Source of the DNA: Muribaculaceae bacterium
Lineage (GTDB): Bacteria > Bacteroidota > Bacteroidia > Bacteroidales > Muribaculaceae
Direction of reading: 5' to 3'
NCBI GenBank assembly: GCA_029062725.1
Contig: JAIDPP010000336.1
Coordinates: forward strand, 1-19,592
DNA length: 19,592 nt
In this document: in pieces, positions 13,642-19,592 of the stretch
Layout: each line of letters begins with the position of its first letter
Position numbering within the stretch: the stretch's first letter is position 1
Translations under genes and position numbers: made by a program
Notes under the pieces: generated by a model
Databases searched by the model: none
What the model saw: the letters and a program-made list of their open reading frames with translations, nothing else
What the model was told of the DNA's origin: nothing

Positions 13642-13703
13642 CGTCGGCGGCGATGTCGCCGATGATATCTTTGGTCATGTTAGCTTTGAGTTCCCCGCCG
13701 ACG
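13642..13703 (+). other. Alternative hairpin, possible antiterminator
   Basis: CGTCGGCGG (13642-13650) and CCGCCGACG (13695-13703) are perfect 9-bp inverted copies. The right arm uses the same bases as the left arm of the hairpin at 13694-13729, so the two folds exclude each other, as in attenuators. Confidence 0.35.
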
Positions 13704-13736
13704 CCGTCGTGATGGCCGGCGCCGGCGGGATTTTCT
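13694..13736 (+). terminator. Hairpin with T-rich tail after the structural gene
   Basis: CCCGCCG-A-CGCCG (13694-13706) pairs with CGGCG-C-CGGCGGG (13717-13729), 12 bp with one mismatch and a 10-base loop, followed by ATTTTCTT. It lies about 80 bases after the stop at 13615 and may lower transcription into the portal-terminase genes. Confidence 0.55.
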
Positions 13737-13787
13737 TAACCCTGACAAGTCCGATGGTTTTTACTGCCATGCTCAATAATCTGTGAT

Positions 13788-14336
13788 ATGGATTTCTCTT
13801 CTATCGTTCGTTCTTTCCTCCGTGAAAATCCAGCCGACCGGAACTATCAGTTCGGAGCCTCTCTCGTCCTGAGAATATCCGGTAATGAGTACCGATACCG
13901 GGCACTCCTCAACGGTCTCCCGGCTACTCAAACCCAGATAATCGCTGAGCTCGAATCGTATCTCCGGCGCCGTGACGCTATCCCTTCGCGAGAGCGTATC
14001 GCCGAGATCCGAAAGGAGGCGCAGCAGCTCATCAGTGAGCGAGAGGCCGAAAAGGATAACACAAAGGTATGCACGGGTGAACAAAAACCGGTTAAGATTT
14101 TCCGCGCCGGTAAACGTGCCGACCATGATTCACTACCCGATAATATAAAGATTATTTTCGAGGAGAATATGAATCTCAAAAGGAAGATGGCGCAATACCA
14201 TCTCGAGATCCGGAACCTCCTGCGTTCTGACAAGGATTGCGCAGCACCAGATATCGCCGATCTGGTGAAGCTGCTCAAACAGGCTGACGAAACGTATCAC
14301 AATAACTGGAAGGCTTACGATGGCTACAAAGGATAG
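13788..14336 (+). CDS. Uncharacterised coiled-coil phage protein
   Basis: 182 residues. The N-terminal half has a small folded region (YQFGASLVLRISGNEYRYRA, then LLNGLPATQTQIIAELESYL) rich in Arg. Residues ~66-90 and ~128-150 are charged helices likely to form coiled coils (SRERIAEIRKEAQQLISERE; EENMNLKRKMAQYHLEIRNL). No motif for catalysis is seen. Its end overlaps the next gene by 17 bases, so it is translated together with the PLD-like and portal genes. Its place among head genes would suit a head-completion, chaperone or packaging-adaptor role, but this is inference from position. Confidence 0.6.
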   Translation: MDFSSIVRSFLRENPADRNYQFGASLVLRISGNEYRYRALLNGLPATQTQIIAELESYLRRRDAIPSRERIAEIRKEAQQLISEREAEKDNTKVCTGEQKPVKIFRAGKRADHDSLPDNIKIIFEENMNLKRKMAQYHLEIRNLLRSDKDCAAPDIADLVKLLKQADETYHNNWKAYDGYKG

Positions 14337-14865
14337 ATCACTTCTCCGGCCACTCGATGAGGCCCCGGCCCAGGTGTTCGTTACAAACCGTCTCCAGGTG
14401 GCCGATATCCTCGACCATGTGCTGCGGTGGACCGGACCGGCCGATGTCTGGTTGGCAACTTTCTCGGTCTCCGAGGAGTTCCTCCGGCATCTGCATTTTC
14501 TGAACGACAGTGAGAAAAGGATCTTGTCCGCACAGCTTATTATCGATTACAAGGCCGCACAGAAAACAATGAAGTTGTGGGAGTTTATCGAACAGGTGTT
14601 CCAAGCATCTTTCATGGCTGACAACCATTCCAAGATCCTGCTCGTGGCTTCTCCTGACAGAGCCCGGCTCGTTTCGGTCATTACATCGCAGAACCTTACA
14701 AGGGGAAACCGGTTCGAATCATCATTCCTGACTACCGATCCCGTTATCTTTAAATCTATGCTGGCCGATTGGAACTCGATCGCAAGCCATAATTCTATAC
14801 CGCTCGATGATTTTCTCAGATCAACAATTGAAGGAAATCGAGAACTTCGGTTCGATTTTCTTTAA
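14320..14865 (+). CDS. Phospholipase-D-superfamily-like protein in the head gene cluster
   Basis: 181 residues. The fold order suits a single PLD half-domain: an N-terminal alpha/beta part (VADILDHVLRWTG, ADVWLATFSVSEEFL, SAQLIIDYKAAQ), then a motif with His103 and Lys105 (DNHSKILLVAS), then VITSQNLTRGNRFES (Ser123, Asn125, Glu133). This resembles the H-x-K ... G/S-x-N pattern of PLD-type nucleases and transferases, although the usual Asp four residues after the Lys is not obvious. One motif means that a dimer would be needed for activity. It overlaps both neighbours (17 and 59 bases), so it is made with the packaging proteins. It could be a DNA-end nuclease, an anti-restriction or exclusion factor, or a non-catalytic adaptor. 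Confidence 0.6.
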   Translation: MATKDRSLLRPLDEAPAQVFVTNRLQVADILDHVLRWTGPADVWLATFSVSEEFLRHLHFLNDSEKRILSAQLIIDYKAAQKTMKLWEFIEQVFQASFMADNHSKILLVASPDRARLVSVITSQNLTRGNRFESSFLTTDPVIFKSMLADWNSIASHNSIPLDDFLRSTIEGNRELRFDFL

Positions 14866-15082
14866 GGTCTCCGATATCGCGGTGGCTCTCGATATCGATG
14901 AGGATGAACTCCGGGAAGAGCTCGCTCTACGTTCTTCACCGGCCGCCAGAGCTTATCGCCGGGGTATCGTCTCCACAAAAGCCCGCATACAGCTTCAGGA
15001 GACTAAACTCGCATTCATCGGTTCTCCTCTCGCCCTCGAGAATGTCCGCCGCAATCTGATCGATATGGAGGACGATGAATGA
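14807..15082 (+). CDS. Small HTH-like phage protein upstream of portal
   Basis: 91 residues. The ATG at 14807 lies 59 bases inside the preceding gene; no better in-frame start exists, and the N-terminus (SDQQLKEIENFGSIFFKVSD) looks native. IAVALDIDEDELREELALRS resembles a helix-turn-helix, followed by a helix with SSPAARAYRRGIVSTKARIQ and an acidic end (NLIDMEDDE). This layout recalls DNA-recognising packaging proteins and short terminase-linked proteins known from Bacteroides prophages. A separate TerS candidate lies after the portal, so its exact role is open. Confidence 0.6.
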   Translation: MIFSDQQLKEIENFGSIFFKVSDIAVALDIDEDELREELALRSSPAARAYRRGIVSTKARIQLQETKLAFIGSPLALENVRRNLIDMEDDE

Positions 15083-15163
15083 TCTATCCGATTAAGCAAC
15101 CGCGATAATACCAGGTTTGGCAAAGTGGCGGTGCCTCCGGTGCCGCAAAAAATAATCTCTCCT

Positions 15164-16441
15164 ATGCAGACAATTCCATCAATACATGAACTCCCGAACG
15201 CATGCGCATCCGTGATCTTCTCTCCGGATCCTAAATCCGTATTCCGCGAGGATGTCGATATCAGGCCTTACGAGCTCCCGTCGGGACATCGATATATACC
15301 GTGGGGCGCCGACAATCAGATGCCATACGATATTCTCGGTCTCATCGAATCTGACGAGACGGTAAGCACTTGCAATATATTCAACGCCGAGCTCTGCTAC
15401 GGCGCCGGTATCGAATATCACGACCGGGAAGGAAATACGCCTCAAGAGGTGGAAGATTTCCTCGACGATAACGCCGTAGCTGAACTCTACATGGGACAGT
15501 GTTTCGATATGAAAACATTCGGATTCTGCATTACCGTTGTTATTCTCGACCAGCAGGGACGAAACATTATCTCCGTCGCACGCCGTGAAGCTATTTATTG
15601 CCGGTTCGCCCCGATGGACAAAAACGGCCGGATTCCATTTGTTCATTACGCAAACTGGCGTCGTTCTTCTGCCCCGGAGGATGTCGAATCTATCGAGCTC
15701 CTCGATTCAAGGGCCCCTTTCAAAGATCTGGCAGACCGGATCGGCCGTGGATCGAAATGTCGAAAGTTCGCCGTCGTTTCTCGTCTCCCCACTATCGATT
15801 CGACATATTACCCTATCCCATATTACGCTTCTCTTTTCAAAGGTAAATGGTTCGCGATTAAACGCGACCTCGGTATCGCCAAACATTCCAAACTCAAGAA
15901 CTCGGCTCCTATCCGTTACCATATCGAGATAGCGGATTCATACTGGGAGAATGTGTTCAGAGCCGAAAGAATTACCGACTCTAAGAAAAAACTTGACCGT
16001 CAGATACAGCTCAAACAACAGATAGTCGATTTCCTTACAGGTGCCGAAAACTCCGGTAAAGCATGGTTCTCCAGATATTATATCTCCCCGGACGGCAAGG
16101 AACAGCACGACATCCGTATAAACAAGGTGGACGACTCTAAGGAAGGCGGAGACTGGTCAACTGACATCCAGGAAGCCGTGAATATGATATGTTTCGTGAT
16201 GCGTATCCATTCAAACCTCGTCGGATCTGTCCCCGGTAAATCGCAGTCTAACAATTCAGGCTCCGATAAGCGGGAGCTTTATACCATTTCCCAGGCCTCG
16301 CAGAAGATGTACCGAGATGCGATTTTCCGGCCCCACCGCCTTATAATCAGGTTCAACGGTTGGAAAGTAAGGCCGGTATGCCCTTTCATTCAGCTGTCAA
16401 CTCTCGATGAACATCAGGACGCCAAAAAAGTAAGCCTATGA
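15164..16441 (+). CDS. Phage portal protein
   Basis: 425 residues from the ATG at 15164, which has an A/T-rich upstream tract. A GTG at 15125 is in frame and would add 13 Pro/Val-rich residues, which I consider unlikely. Portal-like features are a Pro/Trp N-terminal region (LPSGHRYIPWGADNQMPYDI), helical and beta stem parts, a long charged helix (ERITDSKKKLDRQIQLKQQI), and the late segment NMICFVMRIHSNLVGSVPGK followed by SNNSGSDKRELYTISQASQK, typical of portals that line the DNA channel. The portal forms the ring at the head vertex through which DNA is packaged. It ends in an ATGA overlap with the terminase small-subunit gene, which supports the call. Length is normal for the family. Confidence 0.8.
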   Translation: MQTIPSIHELPNACASVIFSPDPKSVFREDVDIRPYELPSGHRYIPWGADNQMPYDILGLIESDETVSTCNIFNAELCYGAGIEYHDREGNTPQEVEDFLDDNAVAELYMGQCFDMKTFGFCITVVILDQQGRNIISVARREAIYCRFAPMDKNGRIPFVHYANWRRSSAPEDVESIELLDSRAPFKDLADRIGRGSKCRKFAVVSRLPTIDSTYYPIPYYASLFKGKWFAIKRDLGIAKHSKLKNSAPIRYHIEIADSYWENVFRAERITDSKKKLDRQIQLKQQIVDFLTGAENSGKAWFSRYYISPDGKEQHDIRINKVDDSKEGGDWSTDIQEAVNMICFVMRIHSNLVGSVPGKSQSNNSGSDKRELYTISQASQKMYRDAIFRPHRLIIRFNGWKVRPVCPFIQLSTLDEHQDAKKVSL

Positions 16442-17037
16442 CACCTGCCGCTATCGACGCCTGCCGTCTCGATCTTTACACCGCGGAAGAGGAACTGCGA
16501 CAGAAATACCCGCAGACGATCGCCGATAAGGTCCTGCGCTGCCGGGCTATGCACCAGTGGTTCCTCGCAAACCCGGAGGCGAAGGACGCTGCCTTCATAC
16601 GTGAGGATATCTCCCGGCACAATATCTCGAAACCATCTGCTTATTCCGACCTCGCTACAGTCAAGACTCTACTCCCGCTGCTCTCGGAATCCTCCCGCGA
16701 GTTCCACCGGTGGAGATTCGGCGAGATGATCCTGAAGACTTTCGAGATGGCCGAACGACGCAAGGACGCGCGCACTATGGAGAAGGCGGCGGCGACATAC
16801 GCCAAGTATTATGCCGTCGATCGGGAGGATGAGAAGGCTATACCAGTCGATCAGCTTATCCCGCAGCCGTTCGTCGCAACAGATGATCCTACCGTGCTCG
16901 GACTCAAGCCTATCCCGAACCTCCGGCAGAAGATCCGGTCGCTGGTCGATAAGTATGCCGGCGAGTCGGAGGATATCAAGGATATTCAGTTTGAGGAGAT
17001 CGACCTGAGGGAAAATGAATTCTTTGATGAGGCCTGA
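16438..17037 (+). CDS. Terminase small subunit (probable)
   Basis: 199 residues, starting within the portal stop (ATGA) and ending just before the large-subunit gene. It is helical, with LYTAEEELRQKYPQTIADKV at the N-terminus, an HTH-like segment (IREDISRHNISKPSAYSDLA, then TVKTLL), a central charged helix (WRFGEMILKTFEMAERRKDA) likely for oligomerisation, and an acidic C-terminus (DIQFEEIDLRENEFFDEA) that could contact the large subunit. Small terminases bind the phage DNA recognition site and stimulate the motor. The assignment rests on this pattern and on the position directly before TerL. Confidence 0.7.
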   Translation: MTPAAIDACRLDLYTAEEELRQKYPQTIADKVLRCRAMHQWFLANPEAKDAAFIREDISRHNISKPSAYSDLATVKTLLPLLSESSREFHRWRFGEMILKTFEMAERRKDARTMEKAAATYAKYYAVDREDEKAIPVDQLIPQPFVATDDPTVLGLKPIPNLRQKIRSLVDKYAGESEDIKDIQFEEIDLRENEFFDEA

Positions 17038-17041
17038 TGTT

Positions 17042-18679
17042 ATGAACAAAGTATATTTCAACGACGTCCAGAGGCGCGTGCAGCTCGTAGGCGCCCGTAC
17101 TTCGGTTATAGTCGCAGGAAGACGCACCGGTAAGACCGACTCTATCGCTTCTCCTTTCCTGCTGCGCAATTTCCAGCGAATGCCGGGTGCCGGTAACGGT
17201 ATCGTGGTCCCTACTTTCAAGCATGGTCTAACCAACACTATCCCCGGGATTCTCGCCGCATGGCGACGTTGGGGGTATCTCGAGGGTATTCATTTTGTCG
17301 TAGGGAGACGTCCCCCGAAACATTTCAAGGAGCCGATTATCAAACCGCAGAAGAATGATCATATCATACATTTCTGCAACGGTTCTTTCGCGTATATCCT
17401 TTCTCAGGATCTACCTTTCTCCGCAAACTCCCTTACTCTATCTTCTCTGCTGATCGATGAGGCCCGTTTCATCGATTACGCCAAGCTAAAGAACGAGACG
17501 ATTCCGGCTCTCGGAGGGATAAAGTCTTATTTCGGCTCCAGATCTTACTGGAATTCAATGATGGTGCTTTCAGATATGCCGCAGACGCAGAAAGGATCCT
17601 GGTTCCTGAATTACCGCGAGAAGTCGGACCCGGAGCTGATAGAGGCTATCGAGGCTATAATCTGCGAACAGTTCAATATCGAGCAGAGGATCCGGAAAAT
17701 GAAGGAGAAGGGGATAGCGCCTCCGGCTTACCTCCGGAAGTACCGCAGATCGCTTGACCGGGATCTGAACCGGCTACGTTCCCGGGCGGTCCTATATTGC
17801 GAGTATTCTTCTATCGAAAACATCCAGCTGCTCGGTGAGGATTATATCCGCAACATGAAGCGCGACCTGACTCCGAAGACTTTCCAGACTTCGATCCTAT
17901 GCCGCCGACTCGGTATTGCCAAGGATGGTTTCTACTCTAATCTCCGCGAACAGCATAAGTATGACGCCGACGACATCGCCTTCCTCGACGAACTGTTCAT
18001 TCAGAACGATTGGAAACAAGACCCCGAAGCTCTTGACTCCCGTTCAGATTCCGACGTCGTGCCTTACGCTCCTATTTGTATCGCACTCGATTACGGCGCG
18101 AATATAAACTGCCTCGTCGCCGGACAGCCTGACCCCGATAACGGACGTCTCAATGTAATTAAGTCGATGTTCGTAAAATATGAACGCAAGCTACCGGAGC
18201 TTATCGATGATTTCTGCCGGTATTACAGCTTTCATCAGCGTAAGCATGTCGTTTTCTACTTCGACGCTACCGCTCGCGGTTCAAATTACGCCGTCAACGA
18301 TATAGATTTTCAGAAGGTCGTCGCAGACCGTTTCGCCCGTAACGGATGGTCCGTCGAGCCGGTCTATCTCGGAGCGCCGATGAAGCACAACGAAAAGCAC
18401 CTCCTGATAAACCAGGGCCTCGCCGGACGAAACCGGCTCACTCCTTTTTTCAACCGCGCAAACAACGAGGATCTGATATTCGCATTGCAGGCCGCCGAAA
18501 TCGAACGCGGAAGAAACGGTTTCCGTAAGGATAAATCCCGCGAGAAAAAACCGGAGTCGGAAGAGGATCTGCTCGAGAGACGAACCGATATAACCGACGC
18601 CTTCGACTCGCTGTATATCGGCTGCGAACGATTCCCTCGGGATGCATCTGCTCCTATATTTATGCCTGGGATTATGTAA
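17042..18679 (+). CDS. Terminase large subunit (packaging ATPase-nuclease)
   Basis: 545 residues from the ATG at 17042, four bases after the preceding stop; in-frame ATGs at 17015 and 17027 would overlap that gene by up to 23 bases and are alternatives. The ATPase domain has Walker A GRRTGKT at 26-32 and Walker B LLIDEA at 136-141, with the catalytic Glu140. The RNase-H-like nuclease has the three acidic clusters expected: Asp350 in CIALDYG, Asp408 in VFYFDATA, and Asp516/519/522 in RRTDITDAFDSL. All key residues are present, so the motor should be active. It cuts and translocates DNA into the prohead through the portal. It is the last gene before a new promoter at 18689-18723. Confidence 0.9.
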   Translation: MNKVYFNDVQRRVQLVGARTSVIVAGRRTGKTDSIASPFLLRNFQRMPGAGNGIVVPTFKHGLTNTIPGILAAWRRWGYLEGIHFVVGRRPPKHFKEPIIKPQKNDHIIHFCNGSFAYILSQDLPFSANSLTLSSLLIDEARFIDYAKLKNETIPALGGIKSYFGSRSYWNSMMVLSDMPQTQKGSWFLNYREKSDPELIEAIEAIICEQFNIEQRIRKMKEKGIAPPAYLRKYRRSLDRDLNRLRSRAVLYCEYSSIENIQLLGEDYIRNMKRDLTPKTFQTSILCRRLGIAKDGFYSNLREQHKYDADDIAFLDELFIQNDWKQDPEALDSRSDSDVVPYAPICIALDYGANINCLVAGQPDPDNGRLNVIKSMFVKYERKLPELIDDFCRYYSFHQRKHVVFYFDATARGSNYAVNDIDFQKVVADRFARNGWSVEPVYLGAPMKHNEKHLLINQGLAGRNRLTPFFNRANNEDLIFALQAAEIERGRNGFRKDKSREKKPESEEDLLERRTDITDAFDSLYIGCERFPRDASAPIFMPGIM

Positions 18680-18688
18680 CATCTATGT

Positions 18689-18723
18689 GTCTTTTTTTAT
18701 CTCACGTCTATCCGATAATTTTG
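18689..18723 (+). promoter_or_regulatory. Late promoter after the terminase gene
   Basis: GTCTTTT (18689-18695), a 20-base spacer, then TAATTTTG (18716-18723) followed by CATC. The -7 part fits the Bacteroidetes consensus; the whole pattern and spacing equal the head-operon promoter at 10911-10945. Start is predicted near 18730. Confidence 0.6.
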
Positions 18724-18730
18724 CATCTGT

Positions 18731-18749
18731 CGGGGGGCACAGAACCCCG
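18731..18749 (+). other. Leader hairpin before the fibre-like gene
   Basis: CGGGG (18731-18735) and CCCCG (18745-18749) can pair around a 9-base loop at the very 5' end of the predicted transcript. It may stabilise the mRNA. Confidence 0.35.
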
Positions 18750-18777
18750 GAATATTTATCTTTAATTCGTTTCTAAA

Positions 18778-19592
18778 ATGTCTCAGATAGCCTCTCTCCG
18801 TCAATTAGTCCTCGCTCTCGACGCCGAGCGTAGATCCAAAAGCGTATCACCTTCACGACTCGCCGGTATATATACCGCAATCATCGATATTATATCTAAC
18901 ATCGATAAAGATGTAGCCGATGAGATAATTGCGGAGTGTAATGCAAGGTTGGAGGATTTGCAAAAGGAACTTTCAAAAACCGATTCCAAGGCCAGCAGAG
19001 CGCTTACCATGGCAGGCGATAACAAGCAGTCGATAGACTCGGCGTTTAACCGTATCGATACCGCTGATTCAAAAATTGCTGAGCTGACCGCCGATATCGC
19101 CGGCTCACTCCGGAAAGTTGATTTCTCGGGGGTGGAATCGCCGGCGAACGCCCCGGCGGTCAAGGCGCAGTCGGTCGCGGAGCCTTTCACGGTGGTCTTC
19201 CTCACGACGGCGGATAAGTTCGTGGTAAAGAAGGGATCCGAATATTACACCGACTGGGCGGCATTGTCGGATTTCTATGATGACGGGAATAATATCCTCA
19301 CCGATCGCCTGTTCCGCGACGCCTCCGGCTGCCTGTGGTACTACAGCCCGTCGGCCGGTAAGCTCGTCAAGTTCTCCACTTCCGAGGATCTCGCGGCAGT
19401 GAAGAAGACGGCTGATCAGGCGGCCAACGGGGTTACGGCTCTGACGGGGCGCGTCGAGGCCCTTGAGGCCGTGGAGATTCCGGAGGTCGATCTGACGCCG
19501 ATAGAGGAGAGGATCGACTCTTTGGAAGGGAATTACGGGGAGAAAATATCTTTATTACAGGAGTACGTAAAGAGATTTGTGGAGTCGGAGCA
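18778..19592 (+). CDS. Coiled-coil tail-fibre-like protein, 3' end outside window
   Basis: The frame is open from the ATG at 18778 to the window edge: 271 residues, C-terminus missing. Residues ~45-112 are heptad-rich (EIIAECNARLEDLQKELSKT; NRIDTADSKIAELTADI). Residues ~135-200 form a small beta-rich domain (PFTVVFLTTADKFVVKKGSE, RDASGCLWYYSPSAGKLVKF). A second coiled coil begins at ~203 (AAVKKTADQAANGVTALTGR, then VEALEA; EERIDSLEGNYGEKISLLQE). Alternating coiled coils and small beta domains are usual in trimeric tail fibres or tail-tip proteins. It has its own late-type promoter. A structural baseplate protein is an alternative, since the end is not seen. Codons become more G-ending after about 19100 (many GCG, ACG, CCG), which may mark a recombined segment. 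Confidence 0.65.
   Translation, partial: MSQIASLRQLVLALDAERRSKSVSPSRLAGIYTAIIDIISNIDKDVADEIIAECNARLEDLQKELSKTDSKASRALTMAGDNKQSIDSAFNRIDTADSKIAELTADIAGSLRKVDFSGVESPANAPAVKAQSVAEPFTVVFLTTADKFVVKKGSEYYTDWAALSDFYDDGNNILTDRLFRDASGCLWYYSPSAGKLVKFSTSEDLAAVKKTADQAANGVTALTGRVEALEAVEIPEVDLTPIEERIDSLEGNYGEKISLLQEYVKRFVESE

Noticed and set aside
14320..15082. Considered an anti-phage defence pair (PLD-like plus HTH protein)
   Set aside because: Both genes overlap neighbouring head genes and sit in an unbroken late operon, so a virion or packaging role is simpler.
16669..17238. Minus-strand open frame of 189 codons across the TerS-TerL junction
   Set aside because: It is antisense to two well-supported packaging genes, has no promoter, and its composition is that of a reversed coding strand.

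Overview
The window looks like a chromosomal segment of a Bacteroidales bacterium (Bacteroides or Muribaculaceae-like) that runs from host DNA on the left into a tailed-phage-type prophage on the right. Three things point to this lineage. The left operon is a DUF3575 plus DUF3868/OmpA-like pair of the kind found with fimbriae. Several promoters match the Bacteroidetes pattern TTTG-N19/20-TAnnTTTG. Start codons have A/T-rich upstream tracts rather than Shine-Dalgarno sequences.

Region 1 (1-2171, minus strand) is the host operon: a long 5' leader with a consensus promoter, a DUF3575 outer-membrane protein, then a DUF3868/OmpA-like/TPR protein cut by the window edge. Region 2 (about 2190-3660) is patchwork DNA. 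It holds a hicA-hicB toxin-antitoxin pair with its own promoter and terminator, flanked by two short reading-frame tails that look like gene remnants, and followed by about 500 bases rich in dyads.

Region 3 (3664-8174) is the prophage control and replication part. A leftward Xre-type repressor is divergent from a small 67-codon gene, with two different dyads between them. A 1004-residue primase-helicase (zinc finger, Toprim-like domain, SF3/D5-like ATPase) and two tightly linked small genes follow. Region 4 (8175-8769) is a 595-base, largely A/T-rich noncoding block with direct repeats, a strong hairpin, and inverted repeats built on TTGTA/TACAA. It may be an origin, an operator cluster, or both.

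Region 5 (8770-19592) holds the virion genes, all rightward: three uncharacterised genes, a terminator/promoter junction, a ClpP-like head protease with a probable nested scaffold, the capsid protein, a probable structural protein, a coiled-coil protein, a PLD-like protein, a small HTH-like protein, portal, terminase small subunit and terminase large subunit. After another promoter comes a coiled-coil fibre-like gene that runs off the window. The order protease-capsid-portal-TerS-TerL is the reverse of the usual order. Two promoters, before the protease and after TerL, share an extended sequence with identical spacing, which suggests common control of late genes. No integrase, tape-measure, lysis or tRNA gene is visible, so the ends of the element and its integration site cannot be fixed from this window.
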